NCBI RefSeq assembly: GCF_011777495.1
Contig: NZ_JAATJS010000002.1
Coordinates: forward strand, 558,001-622,000
Length of the DNA stretch: 64,000 bases
Source: Microvirga terricola
Lineage (GTDB): Bacteria; Pseudomonadota; Alphaproteobacteria; Rhizobiales; Beijerinckiaceae
Reading direction: 5' to 3'
The notes under the pieces were generated by a model that was not told the origin of the DNA, searched no databases, and worked only from the letters and a program-made list of their open reading frames with translations. Shown here piece by piece: positions 7,940-19,291 of this stretch (position 1 is the stretch's first letter; each line of letters opens with the position of its first letter). The position numbers and the translations under genes are program-made.

Positions 7940-8872
7940 ATGCCCGTTTCGCCCAAACAGGCCCGCACGCTGAAGCATCGGAGCTGGGTGGCTTTTCTCG
8001 TCATCCCGCCCATCGTCTTCATGTCGCTGTTCGTGGTCTATCCGATCCTCTCGGCCTTCGCTTACGCCTTCTATGAATGGCGCGGGCTGGCGCGCGGCGA
8101 CTTCGTAGGCTTGGCGAATTTCAAGGACGTGCTCTTCGGCCCCACCATGGGTCCCGTGGTGTGGAACGCGTTCCTTCATAACGTTTATGCGCTCATTGCG
8201 TTGATGATCATCCAGAACGGTGGCGGCTTCCTGCTGGCGTGGCTGCTCTACAAGGAGCCCTTCGGCTTCCGCTTTCACCGCGTCGCGGTTTTCGTGCCGG
8301 TGGTTCTGTCGACGATCATCGTCGGCTTTCTCTGGAAGCTGTTTCTCAACCCCAATTTCGGCCTCGTGAACCAAGCGCTTTATTCCGTCGGCCTCGATGC
8401 CCTGGCCAAGCCCTGGCTCGGCGATTCGTCGACCGCGCTCGGCGCGCTCATTCTGGCCAATGCCTGGCACTTCGTCGGTTTCCCGACGCTGGTCTATCTC
8501 GCCGGCATGCAGCGCATTCCCTCCGAGATCATCGAGGCTGCGCGGCTTGATGGCACGACCGAATGGCAATTGCTGAAGAACGTCGTGTGGCCGCTCGTTG
8601 CGCCGAGCACGACCATTCTCTTCACGCTTCTCTTTATCGGCGCGTTCAACTGGTTCGAGATTCCTTATGTGATGGTCGGCCTCGACGGCTCACCCTTCGG
8701 ATCGACCGATGTCTTAGGCCTCGTCTTCTATCGCACCGCCTTCGGCAACCAGAGCGCCAGCATCCAAAATTTCGGGCAGGGCTCGGCGCTAGCGACAATC
8801 CTGTTTTTGTTCATCGTCGTGTTTGCATCGCTGCTCACCCTGTGGCTGCGCCGTCGGGAGATCCAGTTTTGA
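7940..8872 (+). CDS. Sugar ABC transporter permease (MalF/UgpA-type)
   Basis: 310-residue inner-membrane permease. Six hydrophobic segments are visible, starting with W-V-A-F-L-V-I-P-P-I-V-F-M. The cytoplasmic EAA loop is clear: E-I-I-E-A-A-R-L-D-G-T-T-E-W-Q, which docks on the ATPase. ATG 7940 has GAAGG 8 nt upstream; a TTG at 7925 is in frame but lies in the terminator tail. It pairs with the second permease, whose start overlaps its stop. Confidence 0.9.
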   Translation: MPVSPKQARTLKHRSWVAFLVIPPIVFMSLFVVYPILSAFAYAFYEWRGLARGDFVGLANFKDVLFGPTMGPVVWNAFLHNVYALIALMIIQNGGGFLLAWLLYKEPFGFRFHRVAVFVPVVLSTIIVGFLWKLFLNPNFGLVNQALYSVGLDALAKPWLGDSSTALGALILANAWHFVGFPTLVYLAGMQRIPSEIIEAARLDGTTEWQLLKNVVWPLVAPSTTILFTLLFIGAFNWFEIPYVMVGLDGSPFGSTDVLGLVFYRTAFGNQSASIQNFGQGSALATILFLFIVVFASLLTLWLRRREIQF

Positions 8873-9738
8873 CCATCGCTTTCGCGCCATCCACCGTCGC
8901 CGCCCGCTCCAGCGAGACGCGGGCGATGTCCTTCGCGTTCCTGGCTCAGATCATCCTGATCCTGAACTCGTTCGTCATGCTCTACCCCGTGGTCGTGATG
9001 GTCTTTTCGGCCTTCAAATCGACCGGCGAGATTTTCGAGCATCCCTTCGCGCTTCCCGATTTCACGCAGGTGCAGAACTTTGCCCGCGTGCTCGGCGAAA
9101 CGTCGATGCCGACCTACTTCCTCAATTCCATCGTCGTTACCGGCGTCTCGATCCTCCTCATCCTCTTGCTCGGCACCATGGCGGGCTACGCGGTGGCGCG
9201 CTATGAGTCTCGCACGAACACGGTCGTCCTGCTGTTCTTCCTCGCGGGGCTCATGCTCCCGCTCAAGCTTGCAGTCATTCCGCTCTTCATCCTGCTGCGC
9301 GACCTGAGCCTGCTCGACAGCCGATGGAGCCTGATCGTCACCTACACGGCCATCGGCCTGCCATCGGCGGTGTTCATCATGGCCGGCTTCCTGCGCTCGC
9401 TGCCCTCAGAACTGGAGGATGCGGCGCGCATCGACGGGGCTTCCGAGCCGCGTATCATGTGGTCTGTCATGCTGCCGCTCGCGCGCCCGCCCATGGCCAT
9501 TGCCGCGATTCAGAATGCGGTGCCGATCTGGAACGACTTCTTCTTCCCGCTGGTCTTCATCCAGACGGACTCGGCCAAGACCCTGCCGCAGGGCCTCACC
9601 ACCTTCATGGGCGAGTACACGACCGATTGGGGCATGCTGTTTGCCGGCCTCACCATCGCGGCGGCTCCGATCACGCTTCTTTATATCGCGTTGTCGCGCC
9701 AGTTCATTCAGGGCATGACCGCTGGCGCGGTGAAGTAG
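8869..9738 (+). CDS. Sugar ABC transporter permease (MalG/UgpE-type)
   Basis: Second permease subunit, 289 residues from a TTG at 8869 that overlaps the previous stop (TTGA), with GGGAG 8 nt before it. The first ATG in frame is at 8926. Multiple membrane segments (F-L-A-Q-I-I-L-I-L-N-S-F-V-M-L-Y) and the EAA loop E-L-E-D-A-A-R-I-D-G-A-S-E are present. With the upstream permease it forms the heterodimeric channel of a family-1 carbohydrate importer. Confidence 0.88.
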   Translation: MTIAFAPSTVAARSSETRAMSFAFLAQIILILNSFVMLYPVVVMVFSAFKSTGEIFEHPFALPDFTQVQNFARVLGETSMPTYFLNSIVVTGVSILLILLLGTMAGYAVARYESRTNTVVLLFFLAGLMLPLKLAVIPLFILLRDLSLLDSRWSLIVTYTAIGLPSAVFIMAGFLRSLPSELEDAARIDGASEPRIMWSVMLPLARPPMAIAAIQNAVPIWNDFFFPLVFIQTDSAKTLPQGLTTFMGEYTTDWGMLFAGLTIAAAPITLLYIALSRQFIQGMTAGAVK

Positions 9739-9748
9739 GAGAGTGGCG

Positions 9749-10429
9749 ATGCTGATTCCAAAAGGCGCTCTCGTCGTCTCCTGTCAGGCGCGCGCAGACA
9801 ATCCTTTGCACGGCCCGATCTTCATGTCCGCCATGGCCCGCGCGGCAGCGGCGGGTGGCGCGAAGGGCTTTCGCGCCAACGGCGCGGAGGACGTGGCGGC
9901 GATCCGCGCTGTTTCCACCATGCCGATCATCGGCATCTCGAAGGTGTGGGACGACCGTTTCCCGGTCTACATTACGCCCGATTTCGACAGCGCCTCGCGC
10001 ATCGCGGCGGCAGGAGCCGACGTCATCGCGCTCGACGCGACCCCGCGTCCGCGCAACGGCGAACCGGTGGACCGGCTGATCGCGCGTATTCGCAGCGAGT
10101 TGAAGCGCGAGGTTTTTGCCGACATCTCCACGCTGGAGGAGGGCAAGGCCGCGAGCGCCCATGGCGCGACCTACATCGCCACCACGCTTTCAGGCTACAC
10201 GGAAGAGACCGCAGCGACGAAGACGCTGGGTCCCGATCTCGACCTTCTCTCCGCACTCGTGGCTGCGGTGCCGACGCCCGTCATTGCAGAGGGATGCTTC
10301 GACACGCCTGAGCTGGTGGAGGCCGCTTTCGAGTGCGGCGCGTATGCGGTCGTCGTCGGCACGGCAATCACCAATCCTCGTGAAATCACCAAGAAATTCG
10401 CTCGCGCCACTGAGCGCTGGGCGTCCTAA
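9749..10429 (+). CDS. nanE: N-acetylmannosamine-6-phosphate 2-epimerase
   Basis: Converts ManNAc-6-phosphate to GlcNAc-6-phosphate, the entry into amino-sugar catabolism. 226 residues, a single TIM barrel. Conserved NanE blocks are visible: V-V-S-C-Q-A near the start, G-F-R-A-N-G, D-V-I-A-L-D-A-T, T-T-L-S-G-Y-T and I-A-E-G-C/V-V-V-G-T-A-I-T near the end. ATG 9749 has AGGAG 7 nt upstream; an in-frame GTG at 9743 lies too near that site. It sits inside the ABC importer operon, 10 bp after the permease. No nanA, nanK or nagA is in the window, so the substrate assignment rests on this enzyme alone. Confidence 0.9.
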   Translation: MLIPKGALVVSCQARADNPLHGPIFMSAMARAAAAGGAKGFRANGAEDVAAIRAVSTMPIIGISKVWDDRFPVYITPDFDSASRIAAAGADVIALDATPRPRNGEPVDRLIARIRSELKREVFADISTLEEGKAASAHGATYIATTLSGYTEETAATKTLGPDLDLLSALVAAVPTPVIAEGCFDTPELVEAAFECGAYAVVVGTAITNPREITKKFARATERWAS

Positions 10430-10444
10430 GAACCGGAGACTGTC

Positions 10445-11515
10445 ATGGCGAATGTCTCGATCCGCGACATCAAAAAGTCCTTTGGCCCCGTGTCGATCAT
10501 CAAGGGTGTCGACGTCGATATCGAAGACGGCGAGTTCGTCATCCTCGTCGGCCCGTCAGGCTGCGGAAAATCCACGCTGCTGCGCATGATCGCGGGGCTT
10601 GAGGACATCACGAGCGGCGAAATCCGCATCGGCCCACGCGTGGTCAACGACGTGCCGCCGAAAGATCGCGACATTGCCATGGTGTTCCAGAGCTACGCGC
10701 TCTATCCGCACATGACGGTTGCGGAGAACATGGCGTTTTCGCTCAAGCTCAAGGGCGTGCCGCAGGCCGAGCAGAAGAAGCGCGTGTCGGATGCGGCGAC
10801 TTCGCTTGGTCTGACGCCGCTGCTTGATCGCTATCCACGCCAGCTCTCCGGCGGCCAGCGCCAGCGTGTCGCCATGGGGCGCGCCATCGTGCGCGATCCG
10901 CAGGTGTTTCTGTTCGACGAGCCGTTGTCGAACCTCGATGCCAAGCTGCGTGTGGCGATGCGCGCGGAAATCAAGGAATTGCACCAGCGCCTCAAGACCA
11001 CGACGATCTATGTCACGCACGATCAGATCGAAGCCATGACCATGGCGGACAAGATCGTGGTGATGCATGACGGCGTGGTGGAGCAGATCGGCGCGCCGCT
11101 CGAACTTTACGACCGGCCCGCCAACCGTTTCGTTGCCGGGTTTATCGGCTCGCCGTCCATGAACTTCATCGACGGTCATCTCGATGCGGGCGGCCTCGCG
11201 CTGCCGAGCGGGACGGTTCTGCCGCTTCAGGTGCGACCCGCCCTGTCGTCCGACAACAAGCTGACCTACGGCATCCGGCCCGAGCACCTGGAGCTCGCGG
11301 CGCCCGGCACGGCGGGAGCGATCCCGGCAACCGTCTCGGTCGTGGAACCGACCGGAGCGGACACGACCCTCATCGCCAAGACCGAGGGCGGTTCGGTTAC
11401 GGCAGTGCTGCGGGAGCGGTTTCACCTCAAACCCGGCGAGGCCGTGGCGCTGAAACCTGCGATTCATAAGGCGCATCTGTTCGACAGCGCGGGCATCCGA
11501 GTTTCGTCGAACTGA
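10445..11515 (+). CDS. Sugar ABC transporter ATP-binding protein (UgpC/MalK-type)
   Basis: 356-residue ATPase that powers the importer. Walker [10 protein letters not shown] at about residues 37-45, signature L-S-G-G-Q-R-Q-R and Walker [13 protein letters not shown] are intact, followed by a C-terminal OB/TOBE regulatory region of about 120 residues. It is last in the operon, 15 bp after nanE. UgpC, SmoK and MalK share this plan, so the sugar cannot be deduced from it. Confidence 0.92.
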   Translation: MANVSIRDIKKSFGPVSIIKGVDVDIEDGEFVILVGPSGCGKSTLLRMIAGLEDITSGEIRIGPRVVNDVPPKDRDIAMVFQSYALYPHMTVAENMAFSLKLKGVPQAEQKKRVSDAATSLGLTPLLDRYPRQLSGGQRQRVAMGRAIVRDPQVFLFDEPLSNLDAKLRVAMRAEIKELHQRLKTTTIYVTHDQIEAMTMADKIVVMHDGVVEQIGAPLELYDRPANRFVAGFIGSPSMNFIDGHLDAGGLALPSGTVLPLQVRPALSSDNKLTYGIRPEHLELAAPGTAGAIPATVSVVEPTGADTTLIAKTEGGSVTAVLRERFHLKPGEAVALKPAIHKAHLFDSAGIRVSSN

Positions 11516-11601
11516 GGATCGACGGCAATAACGCAAACGTGACGTGGCGTCTTGCTTTCCCGGGTGTACCCATTCCACACTGGGACAAACGAGGTGCCGC
11601 C

Positions 11602-12551
<950 letters not shown>

Positions 12552-12552
<1 letters not shown>

Positions 12553-13196
12553 TGGCTGGCCAGGCCACAGCACAGCGCGGCAAACACGGCTTTGCCATGC
12601 CGCGGGTGCCGAAGATCTTGATTTACATCGTCGGCTTCGTTCCGGCAGTCGTGCTGTTCTATCTCGGCGTCAACGACCAGCTCGGCGCGGACCCGATGCG
12701 CTATCTCGAGCAATCGCTGGGCTTATGGGCGCTGCGTTTCCTCATCGCGACGCTCGCGATTACGCCCTTGCGGCAGATCCTCAATATCAACCTGCTGCGC
12801 TACCGCCGCGCCATCGGGCTTCTGTGCTTCTATTATGCGGCCTTGCACCTGTTGACCTACGTGGTGCTCGACCAGGGCTTCGATTTCGAGGCGATTTGGA
12901 CCGACATCGTCAAGCGACCCTACATCACCATCGGCATGGCGACCTTCATCGTTCTGACCCCGCTCGCGGTCACATCGAACAATGCCGCCATCCGCCGTCT
13001 CGGCGGCCAGGTCTGGGCGCGGATTCATCGGCTCGTTTATATCGCGGCCATCGGTGCGGCTTTGCATTTCCTCCTCGTGGTGAAATCCTGGCCGCCGGAG
13101 CCAATGGTCTATGCCGCCATCGTCGCCTCCCTTCTCGGCTACCGGTTCGTCCGTTCGCTTGTCAAAAGGAGCATGCCGAAGCGCCGGGCCGCTTGA
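12552..13196 (+). CDS. msrQ: MsrPQ heme-binding membrane subunit
   Basis: Inner-membrane b-type heme protein that passes quinol-derived electrons to MsrP. 214 residues with about six hydrophobic segments. Conserved histidines are visible in Y-Y-A-A-L-H-L-L, R-I-H-R-L-V-Y and A-A-L-H-F-L, which are the expected heme-ligand regions. ATG overlaps the msrP stop. A gap of 66 bp separates it from modA. Confidence 0.92.
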
Positions 13197-13262
13197 AGAC
13201 AGGGCGATGTCCATTAGGATGCCATTCATGATGGCGAGCCTTCGCCCCGAATGGAGATCGTT

Positions 13263-14078
13263 ATGAAGCACGTCTGTCGCAGCTTGGCCGGAGCGCTCCG
13301 GGTGGTGTCGCTAGGCCTTGTCCTGGCCGGCGTCTCATTGACCTCGATCGCTTATGCGCAGGGCAAGGACGTGGTCGTTTTCGCGGCCGCTAGCCTGAAG
13401 AATGCACTCGACGACATCAATGCGGCCTGGGAGAAAGAAACCGGCAAGAAGGCCGTGATTTCCTACGCTGCGAGCAATGCGCTCGCGAAGCAGATCGAAG
13501 CCGGCGCCCCGGCGGATATCTTCTTCTCCGCCGATCTCGATTGGATGGACTATCTCGCTTCCAAGAACCTGATCCAGCCTCAGACCCGCTTGAACCTTCT
13601 CGGCAACTCCATCGTGCTCGTCGCGCCAAAAGACTCGACCGTGCAGGTGTCGGTTGCGCAAGGTTTCGATCTGGCCGCGGTCCTGGGGCAGGGGCGTCTT
13701 GCCATGGGCAATGTGGATGCGGTGCCCGCGGGCAAATACGGCAAGGCGGCGCTGGAAAAACTCGGTGCCTGGAACGGCGTGAAGGACAAGGTCGCTCAAG
13801 CCGAGAGCGTGCGCGCGGCACTGCTTCTCGTCTCGCGCGGCGAAGCACCGCTCGGCATCGTCTATCGCACGGACGCCGCTTCCGATCCGAACGTCAAGAT
13901 CGTCGGTGAGTTTCCGCAGGATAGCCATCCGCCGATCATCTATCCGGTGGCGCTCTTGAAGGCCTCGGCGAAGCCCGATGCGCAGGCTTTCCTGACCTAT
14001 ATGCGCTCGGCGAAGGCCCGTCCATTCTTCGACAAGCAGGGCTTCACGTTCATCAACAAGCCGGTATCCGGTTCGTGA
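13263..14078 (+). CDS. modA: Molybdate ABC transporter periplasmic binding protein
   Basis: Binds molybdate (or tungstate) in the periplasm. 271 residues. Signal peptide to about residue 36, ending I-A-Y-A-Q. The mature part opens V-V-V-F-A-A-A-S-L-K-N-A-L, the ModA hallmark whose serine contacts the oxyanion; I-V-Y-R-T-D-A-A is the late conserved block. ATG 13263 has GGAG 6 nt upstream; an in-frame ATG four codons earlier is less well placed. The upstream 66 bp hold a small inverted repeat GCCAT-N5-ATGGC at 13221 but no recognisable ModE palindrome. The stop overlaps modB (GTGA). Confidence 0.94.
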   Translation: MKHVCRSLAGALRVVSLGLVLAGVSLTSIAYAQGKDVVVFAAASLKNALDDINAAWEKETGKKAVISYAASNALAKQIEAGAPADIFFSADLDWMDYLASKNLIQPQTRLNLLGNSIVLVAPKDSTVQVSVAQGFDLAAVLGQGRLAMGNVDAVPAGKYGKAALEKLGAWNGVKDKVAQAESVRAALLLVSRGEAPLGIVYRTDAASDPNVKIVGEFPQDSHPPIIYPVALLKASAKPDAQAFLTYMRSAKARPFFDKQGFTFINKPVSGS

Positions 14079-14770
14079 TTGATTGGCTGTCCCCGCAGGA
14101 GTGGATGGCGGTCCATCTCAGCCTGAAGGTCGCGCTGACGGCGATGGCGGCGAGCCTCGTTCCCGGCATCGTCGTTGCGCTGCTTCTGGAGCGCGGACGT
14201 TTCTGGGGGCGTCAGGCGCTTGATGTCATCGTGCATCTGCCGCTCGTGCTGCCGCCTGTCGTGGTGGGTTATTTCCTGCTGCTCTGGTTCGGCAAACGCG
14301 GGCCCATCGGGGCGCTCCTCAACGAGTATTTCGGAATCGTGTTCTCGTTCCGCTGGACCGGTGCGGCGTTGGCTTGCGCGATCATGGGCTTTCCGCTGTT
14401 GGTGCGCGCCATTCGCCTGTCGATCGAGGCCGTCGACCGCAAACTGGAGGATGCGGCGGGCACGCTTGGGGCAAACCGAGTCTGGGTTTTCCTCGTCGTC
14501 ACGCTGCCGTTGATCCTGCCCGGCATCATTGCGGGAATGGTCTTGTCCTTCGCAAAAGCCATGGGTGAGTTCGGCGCGACGATCACGTTCGTGTCGAACA
14601 TTCCCGGTGAGACGCAGACGTTGCCAACGGCCATCTACACCTTCACGCAAGTGCCCGGCGGGGAGGGCGGCGCGCTGCGCCTGACTGTTGTTTCCATCGT
14701 GATCTCCGTCGCCGCGCTCTGGGTTTCCGAATGGATGGCGCGCCGAGTCAGGCGGAGGTTTCTGGCCTGA
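14075..14770 (+). CDS. modB: Molybdate ABC transporter permease
   Basis: 231-residue inner-membrane channel for molybdate, with about five membrane segments and the cytoplasmic loop K-L-E-D-A-A-G-T-L-G-A-N that contacts ModC. L-P-L-V-L-P-P-V-V-V-G-Y is characteristic of ModB. Starts with GTG inside the modA stop and ends inside the modC start, so modABC is one coupled unit. Confidence 0.94.
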   Translation: MIDWLSPQEWMAVHLSLKVALTAMAASLVPGIVVALLLERGRFWGRQALDVIVHLPLVLPPVVVGYFLLLWFGKRGPIGALLNEYFGIVFSFRWTGAALACAIMGFPLLVRAIRLSIEAVDRKLEDAAGTLGANRVWVFLVVTLPLILPGIIAGMVLSFAKAMGEFGATITFVSNIPGETQTLPTAIYTFTQVPGGEGGALRLTVVSIVISVAALWVSEWMARRVRRRFLA

Positions 14771-15876
14771 TGACGCTCGATCTCGATATCTGCCATCGGC
14801 AGGGCTCTTTCACGCTTGAAGCCCGCATTCACTCGGAGGGGCGTCTCACGGCTCTGTTCGGGCAGTCCGGTGCGGGCAAGACGACGATCATCAATGCCAT
14901 CGGTGGCCTCATCCGCCCGTCGCAGGGTCGTATCGTGGTCAATGGCCGCGTGCTCGTCGATACGCAAAGCGGTATCTTCGTGCCGAAGCATAAACGGCAC
15001 ATTGGCACCGTGTTTCAGGAGGGGCGGCTCTTTCCGCATCTGAACGTGCGCCAGAACCTTCTGTTCGGGCGCTGGTTCACGCCAAGGCGGGAGCGCGTGG
15101 CGGATTTCTCGGCAATCGTCGATCTTCTCGGAATCGGCCATCTGCTCGACCGGAATCCCGCCACACTGTCGGGCGGTGAAAAGCAGCGCGTCGCCATTGG
15201 GCGCGCCTTGCTCACGGACCCGCAATTGCTCCTGATGGATGAACCTCTCGCATCGCTCGATGAGGCGCGAAAGAGCGAGATCTATCCTTATATCGAGAGG
15301 CTGCGGGACGAGGGGAACGTCCCCATCGTGCTCGTCAGCCATTCGGTGACGGAAATCGCGCGGCTTGCGACCTCCATCGTGATCTTGTCCGATGGCCGCG
15401 TAACGGCGGCGGGACCGGCGGAAGACATCCTGCGCCAGACGAACCTTTTCCCGCAGACCGGCCCCGCCGAGACGGGCGCGCTCATCGAGACCCACGTTTT
15501 ACATCACGAGGAGGCCTTCGGTCTCACCGTGCTGCAAACTCGGGCTGGCACCCTGACCGTGCCGCTTCTCGATCTCGCTCCCGGTGCACCGCTGCGCGTA
15601 CGCCTTCGCGCCCGCGACATTATTCTCTCGCTCCAGCCGCCCGAGGGCTTGAGCGCGCTCAACGTACTACCAGGAAAAGTCTCCTCCATCGGGGAGCCGG
15701 ACGGGTCGAGTGTCGACGTGATGCTCGATTGCGGTGGCGACAGCCTCGTCGCCCGGGTGACGCGCAAATCGGTGGAGCGCCTCGGCCTGAGGGCGGGACT
15801 GCCAGTCCACGCCATCATCAAGAGCATCGCCTTCGACCGCGAGGCGGTTGGCCGCGCTCCGACCGAGGAAACCTGA
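14770..15876 (+). CDS. modC: Molybdate ABC transporter ATP-binding protein
   Basis: 368 residues. ATPase domain with G-Q-S-G-A-G-K-T-T near 32-40, L-S-G-G-E-K-Q-R and L-L-L-M-D-E-P-L-A-S-L-D; the C-terminal ~75 residues form a Mop/TOBE-type domain (L-N-V-L-P-G-K-V) that senses intracellular molybdate. The ATG at 14770 overlaps the modB stop; longer readings run into modB and are not used. Last gene of modABC. Confidence 0.94.
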   Translation: MTLDLDICHRQGSFTLEARIHSEGRLTALFGQSGAGKTTIINAIGGLIRPSQGRIVVNGRVLVDTQSGIFVPKHKRHIGTVFQEGRLFPHLNVRQNLLFGRWFTPRRERVADFSAIVDLLGIGHLLDRNPATLSGGEKQRVAIGRALLTDPQLLLMDEPLASLDEARKSEIYPYIERLRDEGNVPIVLVSHSVTEIARLATSIVILSDGRVTAAGPAEDILRQTNLFPQTGPAETGALIETHVLHHEEAFGLTVLQTRAGTLTVPLLDLAPGAPLRVRLRARDIILSLQPPEGLSALNVLPGKVSSIGEPDGSSVDVMLDCGGDSLVARVTRKSVERLGLRAGLPVHAIIKSIAFDREAVGRAPTEET

Positions 15877-15949
15877 ACATTCCAAGGGTTGCACCCTACC
15901 GTGGGCCGTGTAGCCTGCCGCCAGCATTTCGTTTCGAGAAAGAGAGACC

Positions 15950-17212
15950 ATGAACGATCAATTCCGCGCCCCGTCCGCCATGTCCCACGAGGTTCTGCTC
16001 GACCGGCTGGCGGAGGTGGCGGTGCGGGTCGGGTTGGGGCTGAACCCGGGCCAGGAAGTCGTCATGACCGCGCCGCTCGAGGCTGCGGCACTCGCCCGGC
16101 GCATCACGGAGCAGGCCTACAAGGCCGGCGCATCCCTCGTCACCACGTTTTTCTCGGACGATCAGGCGACATTGATGCGCTATCGCCATGCCCGCGATGA
16201 GAGCTTCGATGTTGCATCCGCCTGGCTCTATGAGGGCATGGCGGCAGCCTTCAAGAACGGCGCGGCCCGCCTCGCCATCGTGGGCGACGACCCCTCGCTT
16301 CTGGCGAAGGAAGACCCGGAAAAGGTCTCCCGCGCCAACCGCGCGCGCTCCAAGGCCTATCAGCCGGCGCTGAACCTGATCGCGGGTTTCGACACCAATT
16401 GGACCATCGTCTCCGCCGCCACCCCGGCCTGGGCGAAGGCGGTGTTCCCGAACGATGCGGAGGAGGTTGCGGTCGCCAAGTTGTGGCAGGCAATTTTCGC
16501 CGCCTCGCGGGCGGATGTTGAGGACCCCATCGGGGCATGGGGCATCCACAACCGAAGCCTGCGCGCCCGCACTCGCATGTTGAACGCGAAAAACTACGCC
16601 GCCCTGCATTTCCGCGGCCCGGGCACGGATCTGCGCGTCGGGCTTGCGGATGGGCACGAATGGGCGGGCGGCTCGACAACGGCGAAAAACGGTGTCGTCT
16701 GCAACGCCAACATTCCGACGGAAGAGGTTTTCACGACCCCGCACAAGGACCGCGTCGAAGGCTATGTCACCAGCACCAAGCCGCTCTCCTATCAGGGCAC
16801 CCTGATCCAGGACATTCAGGTGAAGTTCGAGGGCGGCCAGATCGTCGAGAGCAAGGCGCGGACTGGCGAGACGGTTCTCAACAAGGTCCTGGACACCGAT
16901 GAGGGTGCACGCCGTCTCGGAGAGGTGGCGCTGGTGCCTTATTCGTCGCCGATTTCGAAGAGTGGCCTTCTGTTCCTTAACACGCTCTTCGACGAGAATG
17001 CGGCGAGTCACATCGCGCTCGGTCAGGCCTACAGCAAGTGCCTTGTGAATGGCGGCAGCATGAGCGAGGAGGAACTCACCTCGCGCGGAGCCAACAAGAG
17101 CCTCATCCACATCGACTGGATGATAGGGTCCGATAAGATTGATGTAGATGGAGTCGCGGCAGACGGGACGGCAGAGCCTCTCATGCGCGGCGGGGAGTGG
17201 GTGACGCCGTAA
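15950..17212 (+). CDS. M29-family aminopeptidase
   Basis: 420-residue cytoplasmic metallo-aminopeptidase of the thermophilic aminopeptidase (AmpS/PepS) family, removing N-terminal residues from peptides. Family landmarks are N-P-G-Q-E-V-V-M-T-A-P near the start, E-E-V-F-T-T-P-H in the middle (metal-binding Glu) and E-V-A-L-V-P-Y-S-S-P-I and N-T-L-F-D-E-N-A-A-S-H-I-A-L-G near the end (metal-binding Glu, His and Asp). GAAAGAGAGA precedes the ATG. It lies just upstream of the peptide importer, but a terminator follows it, so it is probably transcribed separately. Confidence 0.9.
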   Translation: MNDQFRAPSAMSHEVLLDRLAEVAVRVGLGLNPGQEVVMTAPLEAAALARRITEQAYKAGASLVTTFFSDDQATLMRYRHARDESFDVASAWLYEGMAAAFKNGAARLAIVGDDPSLLAKEDPEKVSRANRARSKAYQPALNLIAGFDTNWTIVSAATPAWAKAVFPNDAEEVAVAKLWQAIFAASRADVEDPIGAWGIHNRSLRARTRMLNAKNYAALHFRGPGTDLRVGLADGHEWAGGSTTAKNGVVCNANIPTEEVFTTPHKDRVEGYVTSTKPLSYQGTLIQDIQVKFEGGQIVESKARTGETVLNKVLDTDEGARRLGEVALVPYSSPISKSGLLFLNTLFDENAASHIALGQAYSKCLVNGGSMSEEELTSRGANKSLIHIDWMIGSDKIDVDGVAADGTAEPLMRGGEWVTP

Positions 17213-17223
17213 TGAGAGGGACG

Positions 17224-17250
17224 GCTGCGGCATTTCTGCCCAGCTTTTAA
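17224..17250 (+). terminator. Intrinsic terminator after the M29 aminopeptidase
   Basis: Stem GCTG(c)GGCA / TGCCCAGC: eight base pairs with one bulged C, a TTTC loop and a TTTTAAT tail, beginning 11 bp past the stop codon. Confidence 0.6.
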
Positions 17251-17327
17251 TCCAGCAATTCCTTGCGGCAGTTAAAGAAAGGCTTGACGAAAGCCCCCTG
17301 TCGCGGTGTCCTGTGACAGGTATTAAA

Positions 17328-17364
17328 GAGGTACTGTTCTGACGTTGCGTCAGAGCAGTACTTC
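17328..17364 (+). promoter_or_regulatory. 17-bp hairpin/palindrome before the peptide importer operon
   Basis: Left arm 17328-17344 and right arm 17348-17364 pair over 17 positions (two as G-U in RNA) with a TTG loop. It ends 17 bp before the ATG at 17382, which has only a weak ribosome site. No T-run follows on the plus strand, so a terminator is unlikely. Either a protein operator or a 5'-leader hairpin fits. Confidence 0.5.
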
Positions 17365-17381
17365 AGCATAGCGATGGTTCG

Positions 17382-19265
<1,884 letters not shown>

Positions 19266-19291
19266 GAACTCTAAACGAGGGGACTGAAAAC

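Noticed and set aside
13197..13262. ModE-type operator before modA
   Set aside because: Only a small GCCAT-N5-ATGGC repeat is present; the TATATA-type ModE half-sites are missing.
17284..17327. Sigma-70 promoter with TTGACG at 17284 for the peptide operon
   Set aside because: The -35 is good but no acceptable -10 lies 16-18 bp downstream.
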